From assembly GCA_944321905.1 (NCBI GenBank), contig CALUNI010000005.1, forward strand, positions 1-49,292: a stretch of 49,292 bases of DNA. The letters run 5' to 3'. This document shows, one piece after another, positions 33,959 through 43,516 of this stretch (positions are counted from its first letter, which is position 1; each line of letters begins with the position of its first letter). Under the pieces are notes generated by a model. That model saw only the letters and a program-made list of their open reading frames with translations. It ran no database searches and was not told where the DNA came from. The translations under genes and the position numbers were made by a program. This DNA is from an uncultured Muribaculaceae bacterium (GTDB lineage Bacteria > Bacteroidota > Bacteroidia > Bacteroidales > Muribaculaceae).

Positions 33959-36310
33959 ATGAGAGGGTTTAAGACTTATTTTACGTTTTTGAGTCGTAAC
34001 AAGCTGTTTACGATAATAAATGTGATGGGGCTGACTGTTACGTTTGTTTTCATATTGTTGATTGCCGACATGGTTACCAGGCAGTTGACAATCGACAGCG
34101 GAGTGAAGGATGCCGACCGAATATATGTGTTTACGACAAACGACGGCGTGAACGGGCATTATCAGTTGGGACTTAAGTACCAAGATCGTTATCCCGAAAT
34201 CGAGGACTGGTGTGCTTATAGCGATTGTGCGGCGATGAACTGCAAATTGCAGGATAACCAAGACGTCATGTTGACTGTCTCTTTCGTGAAAAAGAATTTT
34301 TTTGATTTTTTCTCTTATGAACTTATCGAGGGTAATCCAAAAGAGGCTCTTGTTTCCGACAACAATATCGTATTGACACGTTCGGCGGCATTAAGGTTGT
34401 TCGGAACAGAGCACGCCGTGGGGAAAAATGTCAATTTGTCTTTCGGCACAGTAACCGTAACCGGTATAATAGAGGATATCGACAATTCAATTTTTCCCGA
34501 TGTGATTGAAGCGTTTTCACCCATAGAAAATGCGAAATACAATAATTGGTCGGTCGATATCAATGACACGCGTCTTAGCAATGCCGGTTCGGCCGTGGTT
34601 TTCTTCAAATTCGTAGAAGGCTTCGACCCGATGACCAAGATTGACGACATGACAAACTATGCCAAGGAATTTTGGTGGATTTTCATGTATAAAAAAGACT
34701 TGAAAGTCGAACTGATACCTATGCACGATTTTTATTTTTCGGAAGTCGGTTTGCATAATTATCTTAATCGGTATGACTTTTCCAAGGTGATGATGTTCCT
34801 TATAGCCGGAATCATCATATTGCTGATGGCAGTGTCGAACTATGTGAGCATGAGTGTGGCTCAAACCAGTTACCGGGCCAAGGAGATGGCAACAAGGCGA
34901 TTGCTTGGCGCATTGCGTGGCAGCATATTCTGGCGCATGATAGCAGAAGCGTTTGTGATGGTAGTGGTCGCACTATTTGCGGGTCTGCTGCTCGCCAAGG
35001 CGGCTGAACCGTATGCAATGGAGATGCTTGGCGTTAAACTCGACGTGCTTGGTGACTTTACTTGGATTTCGGCCTCATGTTGGGCATTATTTGTGCTGTT
35101 GCTGTCTTTTATGTCGGGATTCTTGCCTGCGTCTATTTTGTCGGGATACAATCCGCTTGACGTGGTGAAGGGCACGTTCCGTCGCAAGACCAAGATGGTG
35201 TATCTGAGAGTACTGAATGTGGTTCAAGGCGGCTTGACCATAGCTTTGCTTTCTTGTTCAATATACTTCGGCGTGCAGATATACAGCATTTTGAATGCGC
35301 CTCTCGGGTATGAGTATGGCAACGTGTTGGAGTATCCCGGAGGACCTGTCGCACAAACCAAATCGTTTAGAGAAGAGGTGATGAAGTTGCCTTTTGTCAA
35401 AAATGTGTCGTTGACATGTGGCACTCCTAACAATGGAGGAAATAATAATACATATAATGTGGCGTCCGGCGACTCGTCGGTAGTGTTCAGCTTTCAAGTG
35501 TTTGTGTGCGACTCGGCATTCTTGGATATATTCAAGATACATATTACCGAGAACAGAAAGCTTGCCGATTATAGCAACGCATTCTTCATGGGAGAAAAGG
35601 GCTACAACCAGTATAAGCAACTCGGTTTTGGCACAGACCGATTTGCTGCCGATGGCCGACATAGTAATTTTGACATAGCCGGACAGTTTGAAGACTTCAA
35701 GATACGCTCTATGTTGCTTTCGGAGGAACATCCGTTGCTCATACAGCTTTTGCCGTCTGACAGTATCGGTTTTCCGTGGCAGATATTGGTGGAAGTGTCG
35801 GATGGGGATCTTGGAAGCTATAAGCAACAAATCGATGACATGTTTTCGAGCTTGACCGAAACGCCATATTTTGAGTCGAAGTGGTATGGCGACATGATAG
35901 AGGATACTTATAGGGACGTGATCAATATGAACGACATTGTGGTCATATTTACTTGCGTGGCATTGCTCATTTCGTTGCTCGGCTTGATGGCCATGAACAT
36001 CTACATGGTGTCTCAGCGCAAGCGCGACATCGCCGTGCGCAAGGTGTTTGGCTCGACAGCCATCGGGGAGCAGAAGAGGCTGATGCGGTTCTCGTTGCAG
36101 TCGATAGCGATTAGCTTGATAATAGCCATACCGTTATCTATAATGGGAATGGATGCGATATATGACCTTGTGCCGTATGGCGACTTGAGCCGGTGGTGGA
36201 TACCGATTGCGGCATTTGTCATTGTATCGGTTGTGTCGCTCATTTCGGTATTCTTCATAAGCCGTAAGGCTACCCGAGAGAATCCAATAGAAAACATCAA
36301 AACTGAATAA
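33959..36310 (+). CDS. MacB/FtsX-type ABC transporter permease
   Basis: 783 residues with the long Bacteroidota permease layout. An N-terminal helix (IINVMGLTVTFVFILLIADM) and a MacB-type periplasmic core (~45-270) are followed by FtsX helices FSKVMMFLIAGIIILLMAVS, VMVVVALFAGLLLAKAAEPY and WALFVLLLSFMSGFLPASIL. After a second periplasmic domain, the C-terminal FtsX set is NDIVVIFTCVALLISLLGLM, ISLIIAIPLSIMGMDAIYDL and IAAFVIVSVVSLISVFFISR. The cytoplasmic coupling helix RKRDIAVRKVFG is typical. It works with the ATPase downstream to drive export by a mechanotransmission mechanism. Substrate unknown; peptides, antibiotics or lipoproteins are possible. Confidence 0.93.
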   Translation: MRGFKTYFTFLSRNKLFTIINVMGLTVTFVFILLIADMVTRQLTIDSGVKDADRIYVFTTNDGVNGHYQLGLKYQDRYPEIEDWCAYSDCAAMNCKLQDNQDVMLTVSFVKKNFFDFFSYELIEGNPKEALVSDNNIVLTRSAALRLFGTEHAVGKNVNLSFGTVTVTGIIEDIDNSIFPDVIEAFSPIENAKYNNWSVDINDTRLSNAGSAVVFFKFVEGFDPMTKIDDMTNYAKEFWWIFMYKKDLKVELIPMHDFYFSEVGLHNYLNRYDFSKVMMFLIAGIIILLMAVSNYVSMSVAQTSYRAKEMATRRLLGALRGSIFWRMIAEAFVMVVVALFAGLLLAKAAEPYAMEMLGVKLDVLGDFTWISASCWALFVLLLSFMSGFLPASILSGYNPLDVVKGTFRRKTKMVYLRVLNVVQGGLTIALLSCSIYFGVQIYSILNAPLGYEYGNVLEYPGGPVAQTKSFREEVMKLPFVKNVSLTCGTPNNGGNNNTYNVASGDSSVVFSFQVFVCDSAFLDIFKIHITENRKLADYSNAFFMGEKGYNQYKQLGFGTDRFAADGRHSNFDIAGQFEDFKIRSMLLSEEHPLLIQLLPSDSIGFPWQILVEVSDGDLGSYKQQIDDMFSSLTETPYFESKWYGDMIEDTYRDVINMNDIVVIFTCVALLISLLGLMAMNIYMVSQRKRDIAVRKVFGSTAIGEQKRLMRFSLQSIAISLIIAIPLSIMGMDAIYDLVPYGDLSRWWIPIAAFVIVSVVSLISVFFISRKATRENPIENIKTE

Positions 36311-36333
36311 AATAATAAAAAACACATATTGTC

Positions 36334-37011
36334 ATGATCAAGATTGAAAATTTAAGCAAGGTGTTTCGCACAACCGAGGTTGAGACTATTGCTCTCAATA
36401 AGGTGAGTTTGGAGATAAAGGATAAGGAATTTGTGTCGATAATGGGGCCGTCGGGATGTGGAAAATCGACATTGCTCAATATCATAGGGCTGCTCGACAA
36501 TCCCACATCGGGGCATTATTATTTGAGCGGAAAGGAAGTGGGAAATCTAAAGGAGAAAGACAGGACTAACGTGCGCAAGGGCAACATAGGCTTTGTGTTC
36601 CAGAGTTTTAACTTGATAGATGAACTGAATGTGACCGAGAACGTGGAATTGCCGCTAACCTATTTACGCATATCGGCCAAGGAGCGCAAGGAGCGCGTGG
36701 CTGAGATTTTGTCGCGCATGAACATCAGCCACCGCGCCAAGCATTACCCGCAGCAACTGTCGGGAGGCCAGCAGCAGCGTGTGGCCATAGCCCGAGCCGT
36801 CGTTTCCAACCCCGAACTTATATTGGCCGATGAGCCTACGGGCAACCTTGACTCCAAGAACGGTAGGGAAGTGATGGAACTGCTTACCGAACTCAATAAT
36901 GAAGGCACTACCATCGTAATGGTGACTCACAGCCAGCACGATGCCGGGTATGCAGGCAGAATCATCAACCTCTTTGATGGGCAGATAGTATCGTCGATAG
37001 CCGAAATGTGA
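36334..37011 (+). CDS. MacB/LolD-type ABC transporter ATP-binding protein
   Basis: 225 residues, one ATPase domain: Walker [11 protein letters not shown]-loop [20 protein letters not shown], signature [14 protein letters not shown], Walker [14 protein letters not shown] and the switch His in [12 protein letters not shown]. The D-loop TGNLDSKNG and the whole length match the LolD/MacB group that partners FtsX-type permeases. It follows the permease by 23 bases and is the last gene of the export operon, ending ahead of a hairpin. Confidence 0.95.
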   Translation: MIKIENLSKVFRTTEVETIALNKVSLEIKDKEFVSIMGPSGCGKSTLLNIIGLLDNPTSGHYYLSGKEVGNLKEKDRTNVRKGNIGFVFQSFNLIDELNVTENVELPLTYLRISAKERKERVAEILSRMNISHRAKHYPQQLSGGQQQRVAIARAVVSNPELILADEPTGNLDSKNGREVMELLTELNNEGTTIVMVTHSQHDAGYAGRIINLFDGQIVSSIAEM

Positions 37012-37035
37012 TCTTTTTATATATAGAATTGTGTC

Positions 37036-37069
37036 AAGTGCCGCACCTCTTTCTCGGGGTGTGGCACTT
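37036..37069 (+). terminator. Hairpin after the export operon
   Basis: AAGTGCCGCACC pairs with GGTGTGGCACTT (one mismatch). There is no strong T run, so it may be a weak terminator or an RNA-stabilising stem. Confidence 0.5.
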
Positions 37070-37116
37070 ATGTTATATTGCGCGTGGAAGGTGAGGGTTG
37101 AGGTTTCAATGTGGCA

Positions 37117-37156
37117 AAAAAATGAGTGGGTCGGCTTGTTTTAAACCGACCCACTC
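37117..37156 (-). terminator. Terminator of tRNA-Ser
   Basis: On the minus strand GAGTGGGTCGG (37146-37156) pairs with CCGACCCACTC (37124-37134), followed by a run of T. It lies 8 bases beyond the tRNA 3' end. Confidence 0.85.
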
Positions 37157-37163
37157 GCTTGTG

Positions 37164-37250
37164 CGGAGAGAACGAGATTCGAACTCGTGGTAGGATTACT
37201 CCTACGGCAGTTTAGCAAACTGCTGGTTTCAGCCACTCACCCATCTCTCC
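37164..37250 (-). tRNA. tRNA-Ser (anticodon GCU)
   Basis: 87 bases on the minus strand. The 5' GGAGAGA pairs with TCTCTCC, and the discriminator is G. The anticodon arm has a T-T-GCT-A-A loop with GCT as anticodon (complement of 37214-37216), reading AGC and AGU serine codons. A long variable arm (CCGTAGGAGTAATCCTAC) and the T-arm CACGAGTTCGAATCTCGT support a class II serine tRNA. CCA is not encoded. The gene is read away from mltG, with a strong terminator downstream. Confidence 0.95.
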
Positions 37251-37333
37251 AGTGAAGCACTGATTTCGTCATTGCGAGTGCAAAGTTAGGCATTTTTGTT
37301 GAATATGCAAGCGTCGGAGTAAAATATTTTCCT

Positions 37334-37341
37334 TATTTTTG
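37334..37341 (+). promoter_or_regulatory. -7 box before mltG
   Basis: TATTTTTG fits TAnnTTTG and lies 29 bases before the ATG at 37370. No -33 element at ideal spacing. Confidence 0.4.
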
Positions 37342-37369
37342 TAAAAATCTTCATCAATATATTTTGGAT

Positions 37370-38395
37370 ATGATGCAACCGAAGCATAAAATAGTAATTG
37401 CAGCGATTGCTATGGTGTTGACAGCCATTGCCGTGTGTGCTGCATGGGTGATACCTTATTTCTATGACCGTGCCGGAGTGAAGGTAATGGTTTATATTCG
37501 TCCCGAAACGAGTTTGTCGGCACTGAATGACACATTAGTGGCATATTGCGGGAAAGGATTTGCCGGTCGCACCGTACATGCGTTGTTGTGGCTCGACGTG
37601 GATTTGTCGTTGCGGAGCGGCGCATATATGATAACGCCGACCGACAATCCTATATCATGCGCACGTAAAATAAGAAATCACGAACAGACGCCGGTGCGGT
37701 TCACGTTTAATAATTTGCGCATGAAAGAGCAGTTTGCGCAGAAGGCTTCTCAATGCTTGATGTTGCGCGAACATGAAATCATGGCGTTGCTTAACGATAG
37801 TGCTGCATGTTCGGCTTATGGGAAGTCGGTTGCAACAATATCTAATATATTGTTGCCCGACTCATATGAAGTGTATTGGAATATATCGCCCGACGATTTG
37901 CTTAGGCGGATGAACGATTACTATATTAGATTTTGGAGCGATGATCGGTTGGCTAAAGCCAAGGCATTGGGCTTGTCGCCCGACGAGGTGCAGATACTTG
38001 CATCGATTGTGGAGGAAGAGACTGCGCAGGCCGATGAATATGGGAAAGTGGCACGGTTGTATATCAACAGGCTTGAACGCGGCATGAAGTTGCAGGCCGA
38101 CCCTACGGTGAAGTATGCAATAGGGGATTTTTCGATAAGGCGCATTACTAACTCTATGCTCAAAACGCCGTCGCCATACAACACTTATATGAATGCGGGA
38201 TTACCGCCGGGACCTATCAGACTGGCATCGAAGCGCGTGATAGACGCAGTGTTAAATGCTCCAAAGCACGATTATTTGTATATGTGTGCGCGTGAGGACT
38301 TTTCGGGGTACCACAATTTTGCCGTTTCATATTCCCGGCATATGGCCAACGCTCGCAAGTATCAGGCAGAATTAAATCGCAGAGGAATAAGATAA
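37370..38395 (+). CDS. mltG: Endolytic murein transglycosylase MltG
   Basis: 341 residues from ATG 37370; a TTG six bases upstream is possible. It cleaves nascent peptidoglycan in the periplasm next to the membrane to set strand length. An N-terminal helix (IVIAAIAMVLTAIAVCAAWV) anchors it. A LysM-like region (VMVYIRPETSLSALNDTLVA) follows, then the YceG domain with LLPDSYEVYWNISPDDLLRR. The catalytic region ILASIVEEETAQADEYGKVA has Glu215-217; the first matches E. coli Glu218. LYINRLERGMKLQADPTVKY, SPYNTYMNAGLPPGPI and YLYMCAREDFSGYHNFA complete the signature. The DUF2007 gene follows after 10 bases. Confidence 0.95.
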   Translation: MMQPKHKIVIAAIAMVLTAIAVCAAWVIPYFYDRAGVKVMVYIRPETSLSALNDTLVAYCGKGFAGRTVHALLWLDVDLSLRSGAYMITPTDNPISCARKIRNHEQTPVRFTFNNLRMKEQFAQKASQCLMLREHEIMALLNDSAACSAYGKSVATISNILLPDSYEVYWNISPDDLLRRMNDYYIRFWSDDRLAKAKALGLSPDEVQILASIVEEETAQADEYGKVARLYINRLERGMKLQADPTVKYAIGDFSIRRITNSMLKTPSPYNTYMNAGLPPGPIRLASKRVIDAVLNAPKHDYLYMCAREDFSGYHNFAVSYSRHMANARKYQAELNRRGIR

Positions 38396-38405
38396 ATGCA
38401 ATATT

Positions 38406-38651
38406 ATGGAAAAGAAATGTGAGGACAAGTTGGTCGTGTTTGGCGAATATGCCAACGAGGCAGAGGCAAGCATTGTCAAAGGGGTGCTTGAGACAAATGG
38501 CATACCATGCATGATGACAAATGAATTGTTGTCTTCGTTGCTGCCCTTGGCTCCGTTACGAGCCGGATTGGTAAGGATAATGGTATTTGACTTCGATCTT
38601 GAAGCAGCTCGCAAAATCATGGCATCTAAGCCTGTCGAGAATCAAGAGTAA
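38406..38651 (+). CDS. DUF2007-family small protein
   Basis: 81 residues with no signal peptide. LVVFGEYANEAEASIVKGVL and ETNGIPCMMTNELLSSLLPL, then RIMVFDFDLEAARKIM, match the DUF2007 fold, a small ferredoxin-like domain named as a putative signal-transducing protein. Its function is not established. It lies 10 bases after mltG, so the two probably form an operon; its stop lies 19 bases before the convergent transporter gene. Confidence 0.8.
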   Translation: MEKKCEDKLVVFGEYANEAEASIVKGVLETNGIPCMMTNELLSSLLPLAPLRAGLVRIMVFDFDLEAARKIMASKPVENQE

Positions 38652-38670
38652 GGTCATATTTGTCTTATAT

Positions 38671-40329
38671 TTAAAGCAGCGCGAGTATTACTATTTGGGC
38701 GATAATTACGCGGGCAAACGTGCATACGGGATAAACTGTGGCGTATGCTACCGATGGATGGTCGCCCGGAATGGTGTCGTTGCTGTAATTCAATGCCATC
38801 GGGTTGGCCATTGAACCGCAAAGCATACCTGATATGGTGCCAAAGTCGATATGCATCAGTTTCAATGCGATAAGGCCGACGATTATCACCGGGATTACCG
38901 TAAGCAAGAAGCCCACGAGAATCCACAGCGCACCCTCGGGGCGCATGACGACTTCAAAGAAGTGAACACCGGCATCCAATCCGAGGCATGCAAGGTACAT
39001 GGCAAGGCCTAATGCACGAAGCATCAGGTTTGCGCTCTGGGTTGTATATGTTATCATGTGCATGCGTGGGCCAAAGGTGCCTATTAGTATTCCCACGATG
39101 ACGGGACCGCCGGCAAGGCCTAAACGCACGGGAGTGTCCATTCCTGGGATGAAAAACGGAATCGACCCAATCACCAAGCCAATCATCATTCCGATAAACA
39201 CCGAAATCAAGTTAGGCTCGTTCAAGCTTTTGACGGCATTGCCAAGCACACGCTCCACATTCTTTATGGATGCTGCTTCTCCTACCACGGTCACTCTGTC
39301 GCCAAGTTGGAGCCGCAGGTTTGGCGAGGCGAGCAGTTGCACCCCCGAACGATAAATGCGGCTTATGTTGACTCCATAGTTGCTTCGCAGTTTCAGCGAA
39401 CCCAGTTTCTTGCCGTTCAGCTCGGGGCGCGTGATAAGTATCCGTTGAGAAATCAGTTGACTGTCTATGGCATTCCAGTCGATATCGTCCTTGTTCCAAT
39501 CGGTATTTTCTTGCTCTCCAAAAAGGAAAGTCAGCGTTTTGTTGTCTTCTTCGGAAGATATGACGAGCAGCCGGTCACCATCTTCTAATATGCTGTTCCC
39601 TGTTGGTATCGAGACTTTGCCGTTGCGCCATATGCGTGAAACGACAAACGGGTGGTTTACAAACCGGGAAACCTCGCGCAGGTTTTTGCCAAATACGGCA
39701 GGATTGTGAACTTGATAAGATGATATGAAAGTTGCGCTGTGGTCTTCACTTTCTTCTGCAATGTCGGTGGGCTTGGTAAAAAAGCGTCGCATGACAAACA
39801 ATGCAAGTATGACACCGACAACGCCGAGCGGATAAGTCACGGCGCAGCCGAGTGCGGGGCCGGAATTGGGCAATCCCAGTTGTTTCAATGCGTCTTGGGC
39901 TGCGGCAAGAGCCGGAGTATTGGTCACGGCACCGCATAACACACCCACCATGTCGCCTATGGGTATGTGCAAGGCAAAACTTAACGCCACGGCAAACAGC
40001 GTACCCAGTATTACAACGCACAGCCCGAGTGTGTTAAGAGTGATGCCGTCTTTGCGGAATGCGCTAAAGAACCCGGGACCCACTTGAAGCCCGAGTGCAT
40101 AAACAAACAGGACGAGACCGAAATTCTCGGCATATGATAGCATGCGCTCGTCGATTGAGAATCCCAAGTGTCCGGCAAATATCCCTACAAAAAAGACGAA
40201 AGTCACCCCTAATGAAATGCCAAACACCTTTATTTTTCCTAAGGCAAGCCCTATGGCACAAATCACCGACAGCACCACCATGGCTTGCAGTGCCGAATGC
40301 TCGAAGAATGCGTTGTATAGCCACTCCAT
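38671..40329 (-). CDS. AspT/YidE-type transporter with two RCK-C (TrkA-C) domains
   Basis: 552 residues. Two membrane blocks of about five helices each flank a cytoplasmic middle. The first block contains VLSVICAIGLALGKIKVFGI and ENFGLVLFVYALGLQVGPGF, the second LGLAGGPVIVGILIGTFGPR and SMANPMALNYSNDTIPG. Both blocks hold the GCAVTYPLGVVGVIL- and GMLCGSMANPMALNY-like repeat of the YidE/YbjL duplication. The middle has two RCK-C domains (~205-280 and ~290-370: RIWRNGKVSIPTGNSILEDG; SRIYRSGVQLLASPNLRLQL). AspT exchanges aspartate for alanine; the substrate of this member is unknown. The gene is transcribed alone. Confidence 0.92.
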   Translation of the reverse strand: MEWLYNAFFEHSALQAMVVLSVICAIGLALGKIKVFGISLGVTFVFFVGIFAGHLGFSIDERMLSYAENFGLVLFVYALGLQVGPGFFSAFRKDGITLNTLGLCVVILGTLFAVALSFALHIPIGDMVGVLCGAVTNTPALAAAQDALKQLGLPNSGPALGCAVTYPLGVVGVILALFVMRRFFTKPTDIAEESEDHSATFISSYQVHNPAVFGKNLREVSRFVNHPFVVSRIWRNGKVSIPTGNSILEDGDRLLVISSEEDNKTLTFLFGEQENTDWNKDDIDWNAIDSQLISQRILITRPELNGKKLGSLKLRSNYGVNISRIYRSGVQLLASPNLRLQLGDRVTVVGEAASIKNVERVLGNAVKSLNEPNLISVFIGMMIGLVIGSIPFFIPGMDTPVRLGLAGGPVIVGILIGTFGPRMHMITYTTQSANLMLRALGLAMYLACLGLDAGVHFFEVVMRPEGALWILVGFLLTVIPVIIVGLIALKLMHIDFGTISGMLCGSMANPMALNYSNDTIPGDHPSVAYATVYPVCTFARVIIAQIVILALL

Positions 40330-40469
40330 AAACTGTGAATCAGTAAAAAATCATGCAAAGGTAAGAAACTGTTTCGGTTCGGAGCAATATTTATATGACT
40401 TTGCCATTGATTTCTTTTAGTACCCAACATATAAATTCGGTTAATTCGTAAATGTATGCCGTCTGATGC

Positions 40470-40501
40470 TTTGCATAAAGTTACGTGAAATTGTAGCTTT
40501 G
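40470..40501 (+). promoter_or_regulatory. Promoter of the zinc metalloprotease
   Basis: TTTG (40470-40473), 20 bases, TAGCTTTG (40494-40501). Transcription would start near 40508 and the gene at 40524. Confidence 0.65.
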
Positions 40502-40523
40502 CAGTTAAAATATTTCATTGATT

Positions 40524-43115
40524 ATGGTGGGTAAGTATATAAGTCTGATTGCTATAGCCTTGGCATTGCTGTGTCTGTCGGCCGATGCCAATGCGGCTTT
40601 CTGGAATAAGTGGTTCAAAAAAAATAAAAAAGAGCCAATCGAGACGGTAGAACCCGATCCCGAGAAAGTGCAGGAATTTAACAGGATTATTTATAATGCC
40701 GATTCCGAAAGCCACGGCATGATGGGGGTGTATAAGAAAAATACGGATTATTATTTTGAAATACCTGTTTCGCTGCTTGGCCGAGACATGCTTGTTGTCA
40801 ACAAGCTGACGCGTGTGCCATCGGAGATGAACGAGTATGGCGTGAATCGTGGAACAAGCTATCAGACGCTGATGGTGCGTTTTGAGGCCGATTCTATTCT
40901 CTCCACGGTGGGATTGCGGCAGCAGCGTCCCATGCCCGACGTTCCGGCCACGGATGCCGTTGCGCAGTCGATAGCCGACAACTATATCTCTCCGATTATA
41001 GAGAATTTTAGTGTAGTCGGGCATTCCAAAGACTCGACGGCAGTGATAATAAAAGTCACAGACTTGTTTAACGGGCAAAACACCGTTATAAATGACGTGT
41101 TTGGCAACTTGAATATAAACAGTTCGGCGATTAAAAGTCTGTCGAAAATAACAAATATAGAAGCCTTTGCCGACAATGTGGTTGCCCACAGCGAGTTGAC
41201 TGCCAGAACGACCGATGGCTCTGAGACGGTATATGTAACGGTGGGCGTGAGCTGTTCCATTGTTTTGTTGCCGAAAGTTCCAATGCAAGGACGCGCAGAC
41301 ACTCAGCGTATAGGATATTTTACCACCGAAAGATTATTTTATAGCGATAATCAGCAGAGGGTGGATGCTCGCAAGTATATTACCCGTTGGCGCTTGGAGC
41401 CTTCCGACACATCGGCCTATTTGCGTGGCGAAACTGTTTGCCCGGTCAAGCCTATAAAGTTCTACATCGACAATAGCGTACCCGAGAAGTGGAGACCTTA
41501 TTTCGTTAAGGGAATTATAGATTGGAATCGCACTTTTGAAAGAATAGGTTTTAAAAATGCCATTGTCGTTGAGCAGTATCCCGACACTGTGGTAACCGAC
41601 GATATAAATTATTCAACGCTCACTTATGCCGCCAGTACAAAGATGAATGCAATGGGGCCGTCAACAATCGACCCGCGTACCGGCGAGATTCTGGAAGCCG
41701 ACATTATGTGGTGGCACAATGTGTTGTCGATGCTGCAGCGTTGGGTGGTGGTGCAGACCGGCGCCATAAATCCCGACGCACGCACCATATTGCTGCCCGA
41801 CAGCTTGATGGGCGATGCCATACGCTTTGTGGTGTGTCACGAAGTGGGGCATTCGCTCGGACTCAGGCACAATATGATGGCCTCTAACGCAATACCCACA
41901 GACTCACTTCGTTCAAAATCATTTACCGATCGTTATAAAGGCACTTCTGCATCGATTATGGATTATGCCAGGTTTAATTACGTGGCTCAACCGGGCGATG
42001 GCGTAACACAGGTTTCTCCGCATATAGGGCCGTATGACTATTATGCAATAGAATATGCATATAAATGGTATCCCGATGCGGAAGCAGAGGAAAGCGGGCT
42101 GTGCGAAACGCTTGATTCGCATGACGCACCGGAATACAAGTTCAGCGAAGCACAGTCGATGCGTGATGCCGTAGATCCCCGAGCTCAAAGTGAGGATTTG
42201 GGCAATGATGCCATACGTTCGTCGCAACTTGGCATAAAAAATTTAAAGACAGTGATGGAAAACTTGATAGAATGGACGACGACGGGCGAGCGATACCAAA
42301 CCTATGCCGAGGCATCAAGGCTTTATTATGCTGTAATCAGCCAATGGAATTATTACTTGTATCACGTTCTTGCCAACGTTGGGGGAATATATATCGAAAA
42401 TACTGTGGTAGGCGATGGTGTTAAGACGTTTACCCATGTGGAGAAAGAAAAGCAAAAGGCGGCAGTGGAATTTCTTATCGACAATGTGCTGTCGGAGCAG
42501 GATTGGCTGTTCAATACGCCTGTTTCTGACTATACATTCATCAACCGCAACACGTCTAACGGCTTGGTGGAATATTCGCCCACACAGATATTCAAGAACG
42601 TACAGGCATACATATTCTTTGACTTGCTATATAACGACAGGCTTCTGAGGATGCTTGAGAACGAGAGCAGGAACAAGGGCAACGCATATACCGCAGTTGA
42701 AATGATGGATGATTTGCACAAAAGCATATTCGGAGTGACGATTAAAGGCCGTCGTCCGACGGTTGGGGAACGAAACACGCAAAAGTTGTTTGTCGATATT
42801 CTCATCACCGCGGCATCGGCTTCGGAAGGCATACGCTTGAACCGTTCCATATTGGGCGAACAAATCCTTGACCCGGACGATTGCCGATTGTGCCATTGTC
42901 ACGAACCAGACATCGAGCATAGTGGCACACGCCGTGAGCTGAGTTTTTATGGTTCACAGGTTGCTCGAACCAGTGATGCCATATCGGTGAAGCGAGGTGA
43001 ATTGCTGCGTATAAAAGATTTATTGCGCAGCAGGGTAAATACCTCTGACGAGGCTACTCGCTATCATTATAAAGACTTGATATTGAGAATCGACAATGCG
43101 CTTGAAATAGAGTGA
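40524..43115 (+). CDS. Zinc-dependent metalloprotease (DUF5117/DUF5118 type)
   Basis: 863 residues from ATG 40524; the TTG at 40518 is less likely. A signal peptide (YISLIAIALALLCLSADANA) points to export. The N-terminal domain (~60-370) resembles DUF5118/DUF5117 of Bacteroidota. The protease core has FVVCHEVGHSLGLRHNMMAS with His439, Glu440, His443 and His449: H-E-x2-H-x2-G-x2-H, a metzincin-like zinc site, then YKGTSASIMDYARFNYVAQP with the Met-turn-like SIMDY. The DUF4953-like C-terminal part follows. Targets are unknown; such proteins sit in the periplasm or outside and are common in this phylum. It has its own promoter. Confidence 0.9.
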   Translation: MVGKYISLIAIALALLCLSADANAAFWNKWFKKNKKEPIETVEPDPEKVQEFNRIIYNADSESHGMMGVYKKNTDYYFEIPVSLLGRDMLVVNKLTRVPSEMNEYGVNRGTSYQTLMVRFEADSILSTVGLRQQRPMPDVPATDAVAQSIADNYISPIIENFSVVGHSKDSTAVIIKVTDLFNGQNTVINDVFGNLNINSSAIKSLSKITNIEAFADNVVAHSELTARTTDGSETVYVTVGVSCSIVLLPKVPMQGRADTQRIGYFTTERLFYSDNQQRVDARKYITRWRLEPSDTSAYLRGETVCPVKPIKFYIDNSVPEKWRPYFVKGIIDWNRTFERIGFKNAIVVEQYPDTVVTDDINYSTLTYAASTKMNAMGPSTIDPRTGEILEADIMWWHNVLSMLQRWVVVQTGAINPDARTILLPDSLMGDAIRFVVCHEVGHSLGLRHNMMASNAIPTDSLRSKSFTDRYKGTSASIMDYARFNYVAQPGDGVTQVSPHIGPYDYYAIEYAYKWYPDAEAEESGLCETLDSHDAPEYKFSEAQSMRDAVDPRAQSEDLGNDAIRSSQLGIKNLKTVMENLIEWTTTGERYQTYAEASRLYYAVISQWNYYLYHVLANVGGIYIENTVVGDGVKTFTHVEKEKQKAAVEFLIDNVLSEQDWLFNTPVSDYTFINRNTSNGLVEYSPTQIFKNVQAYIFFDLLYNDRLLRMLENESRNKGNAYTAVEMMDDLHKSIFGVTIKGRRPTVGERNTQKLFVDILITAASASEGIRLNRSILGEQILDPDDCRLCHCHEPDIEHSGTRRELSFYGSQVARTSDAISVKRGELLRIKDLLRSRVNTSDEATRYHYKDLILRIDNALEIE

Positions 43116-43222
43116 CCATTTTGGGGTAAAAAGTGAGATTGCGGCTGCAGAGCTGCCGAACCATGCTTAACATGCAAGCGAAGCGCAGCTTGCGGACAGC
43201 AGCGGCTTCCCCACATGAGAAA

Positions 43223-43278
43223 CGGCTTCGGAGATATCGCACTTAAGCTGCCACAATAATTCGGCATCTCCGAAGCCG
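43223..43278. repeat. Perfect 13-bp inverted repeat in a non-coding, hairpin-rich stretch
   Basis: CGGCTTCGGAGAT (43223-43235) is repeated exactly inverted at 43266-43278 with a 30-base loop. More stems lie just before it (GCAAGC/GCTTGC around 43180, GGCTGC/GCTGCC around 43143). The 43116-43441 stretch contains no convincing gene. It might be a transcript end for the metalloprotease or a decayed repetitive element. Confidence 0.5.
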
Positions 43279-43441
43279 CTTAATGTATATGTCTATCATT
43301 CCGCATGTTACGTTCGCTATCGCTCACTCCACCCGTGTTAAGCCGAATATGCAGCTCCGTTGCCATCACTGTATTTGCACTGCAACAAGGCTTTTGGACT
43401 GACCCGTTTCGGCAAATCAAAGCAAACTGTAAAAGACAATA

Positions 43442-43483
43442 AAAAGCACCGATTTTCACAAATGGCTGAAAATCGGTGCTTTT
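43442..43483. terminator. Terminator of ssrA (bidirectional)
   Basis: AAAAGCACCGATTTTC (43442-43457) pairs perfectly with GAAAATCGGTGCTTTT (43468-43483). On the minus strand it lies 31 bases after the tmRNA 3' end and ends in a T run. Confidence 0.85.
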
Positions 43484-43516
43484 GTGTGTTTTGCAATTCG
43501 CTATAAATTGTTTCGG

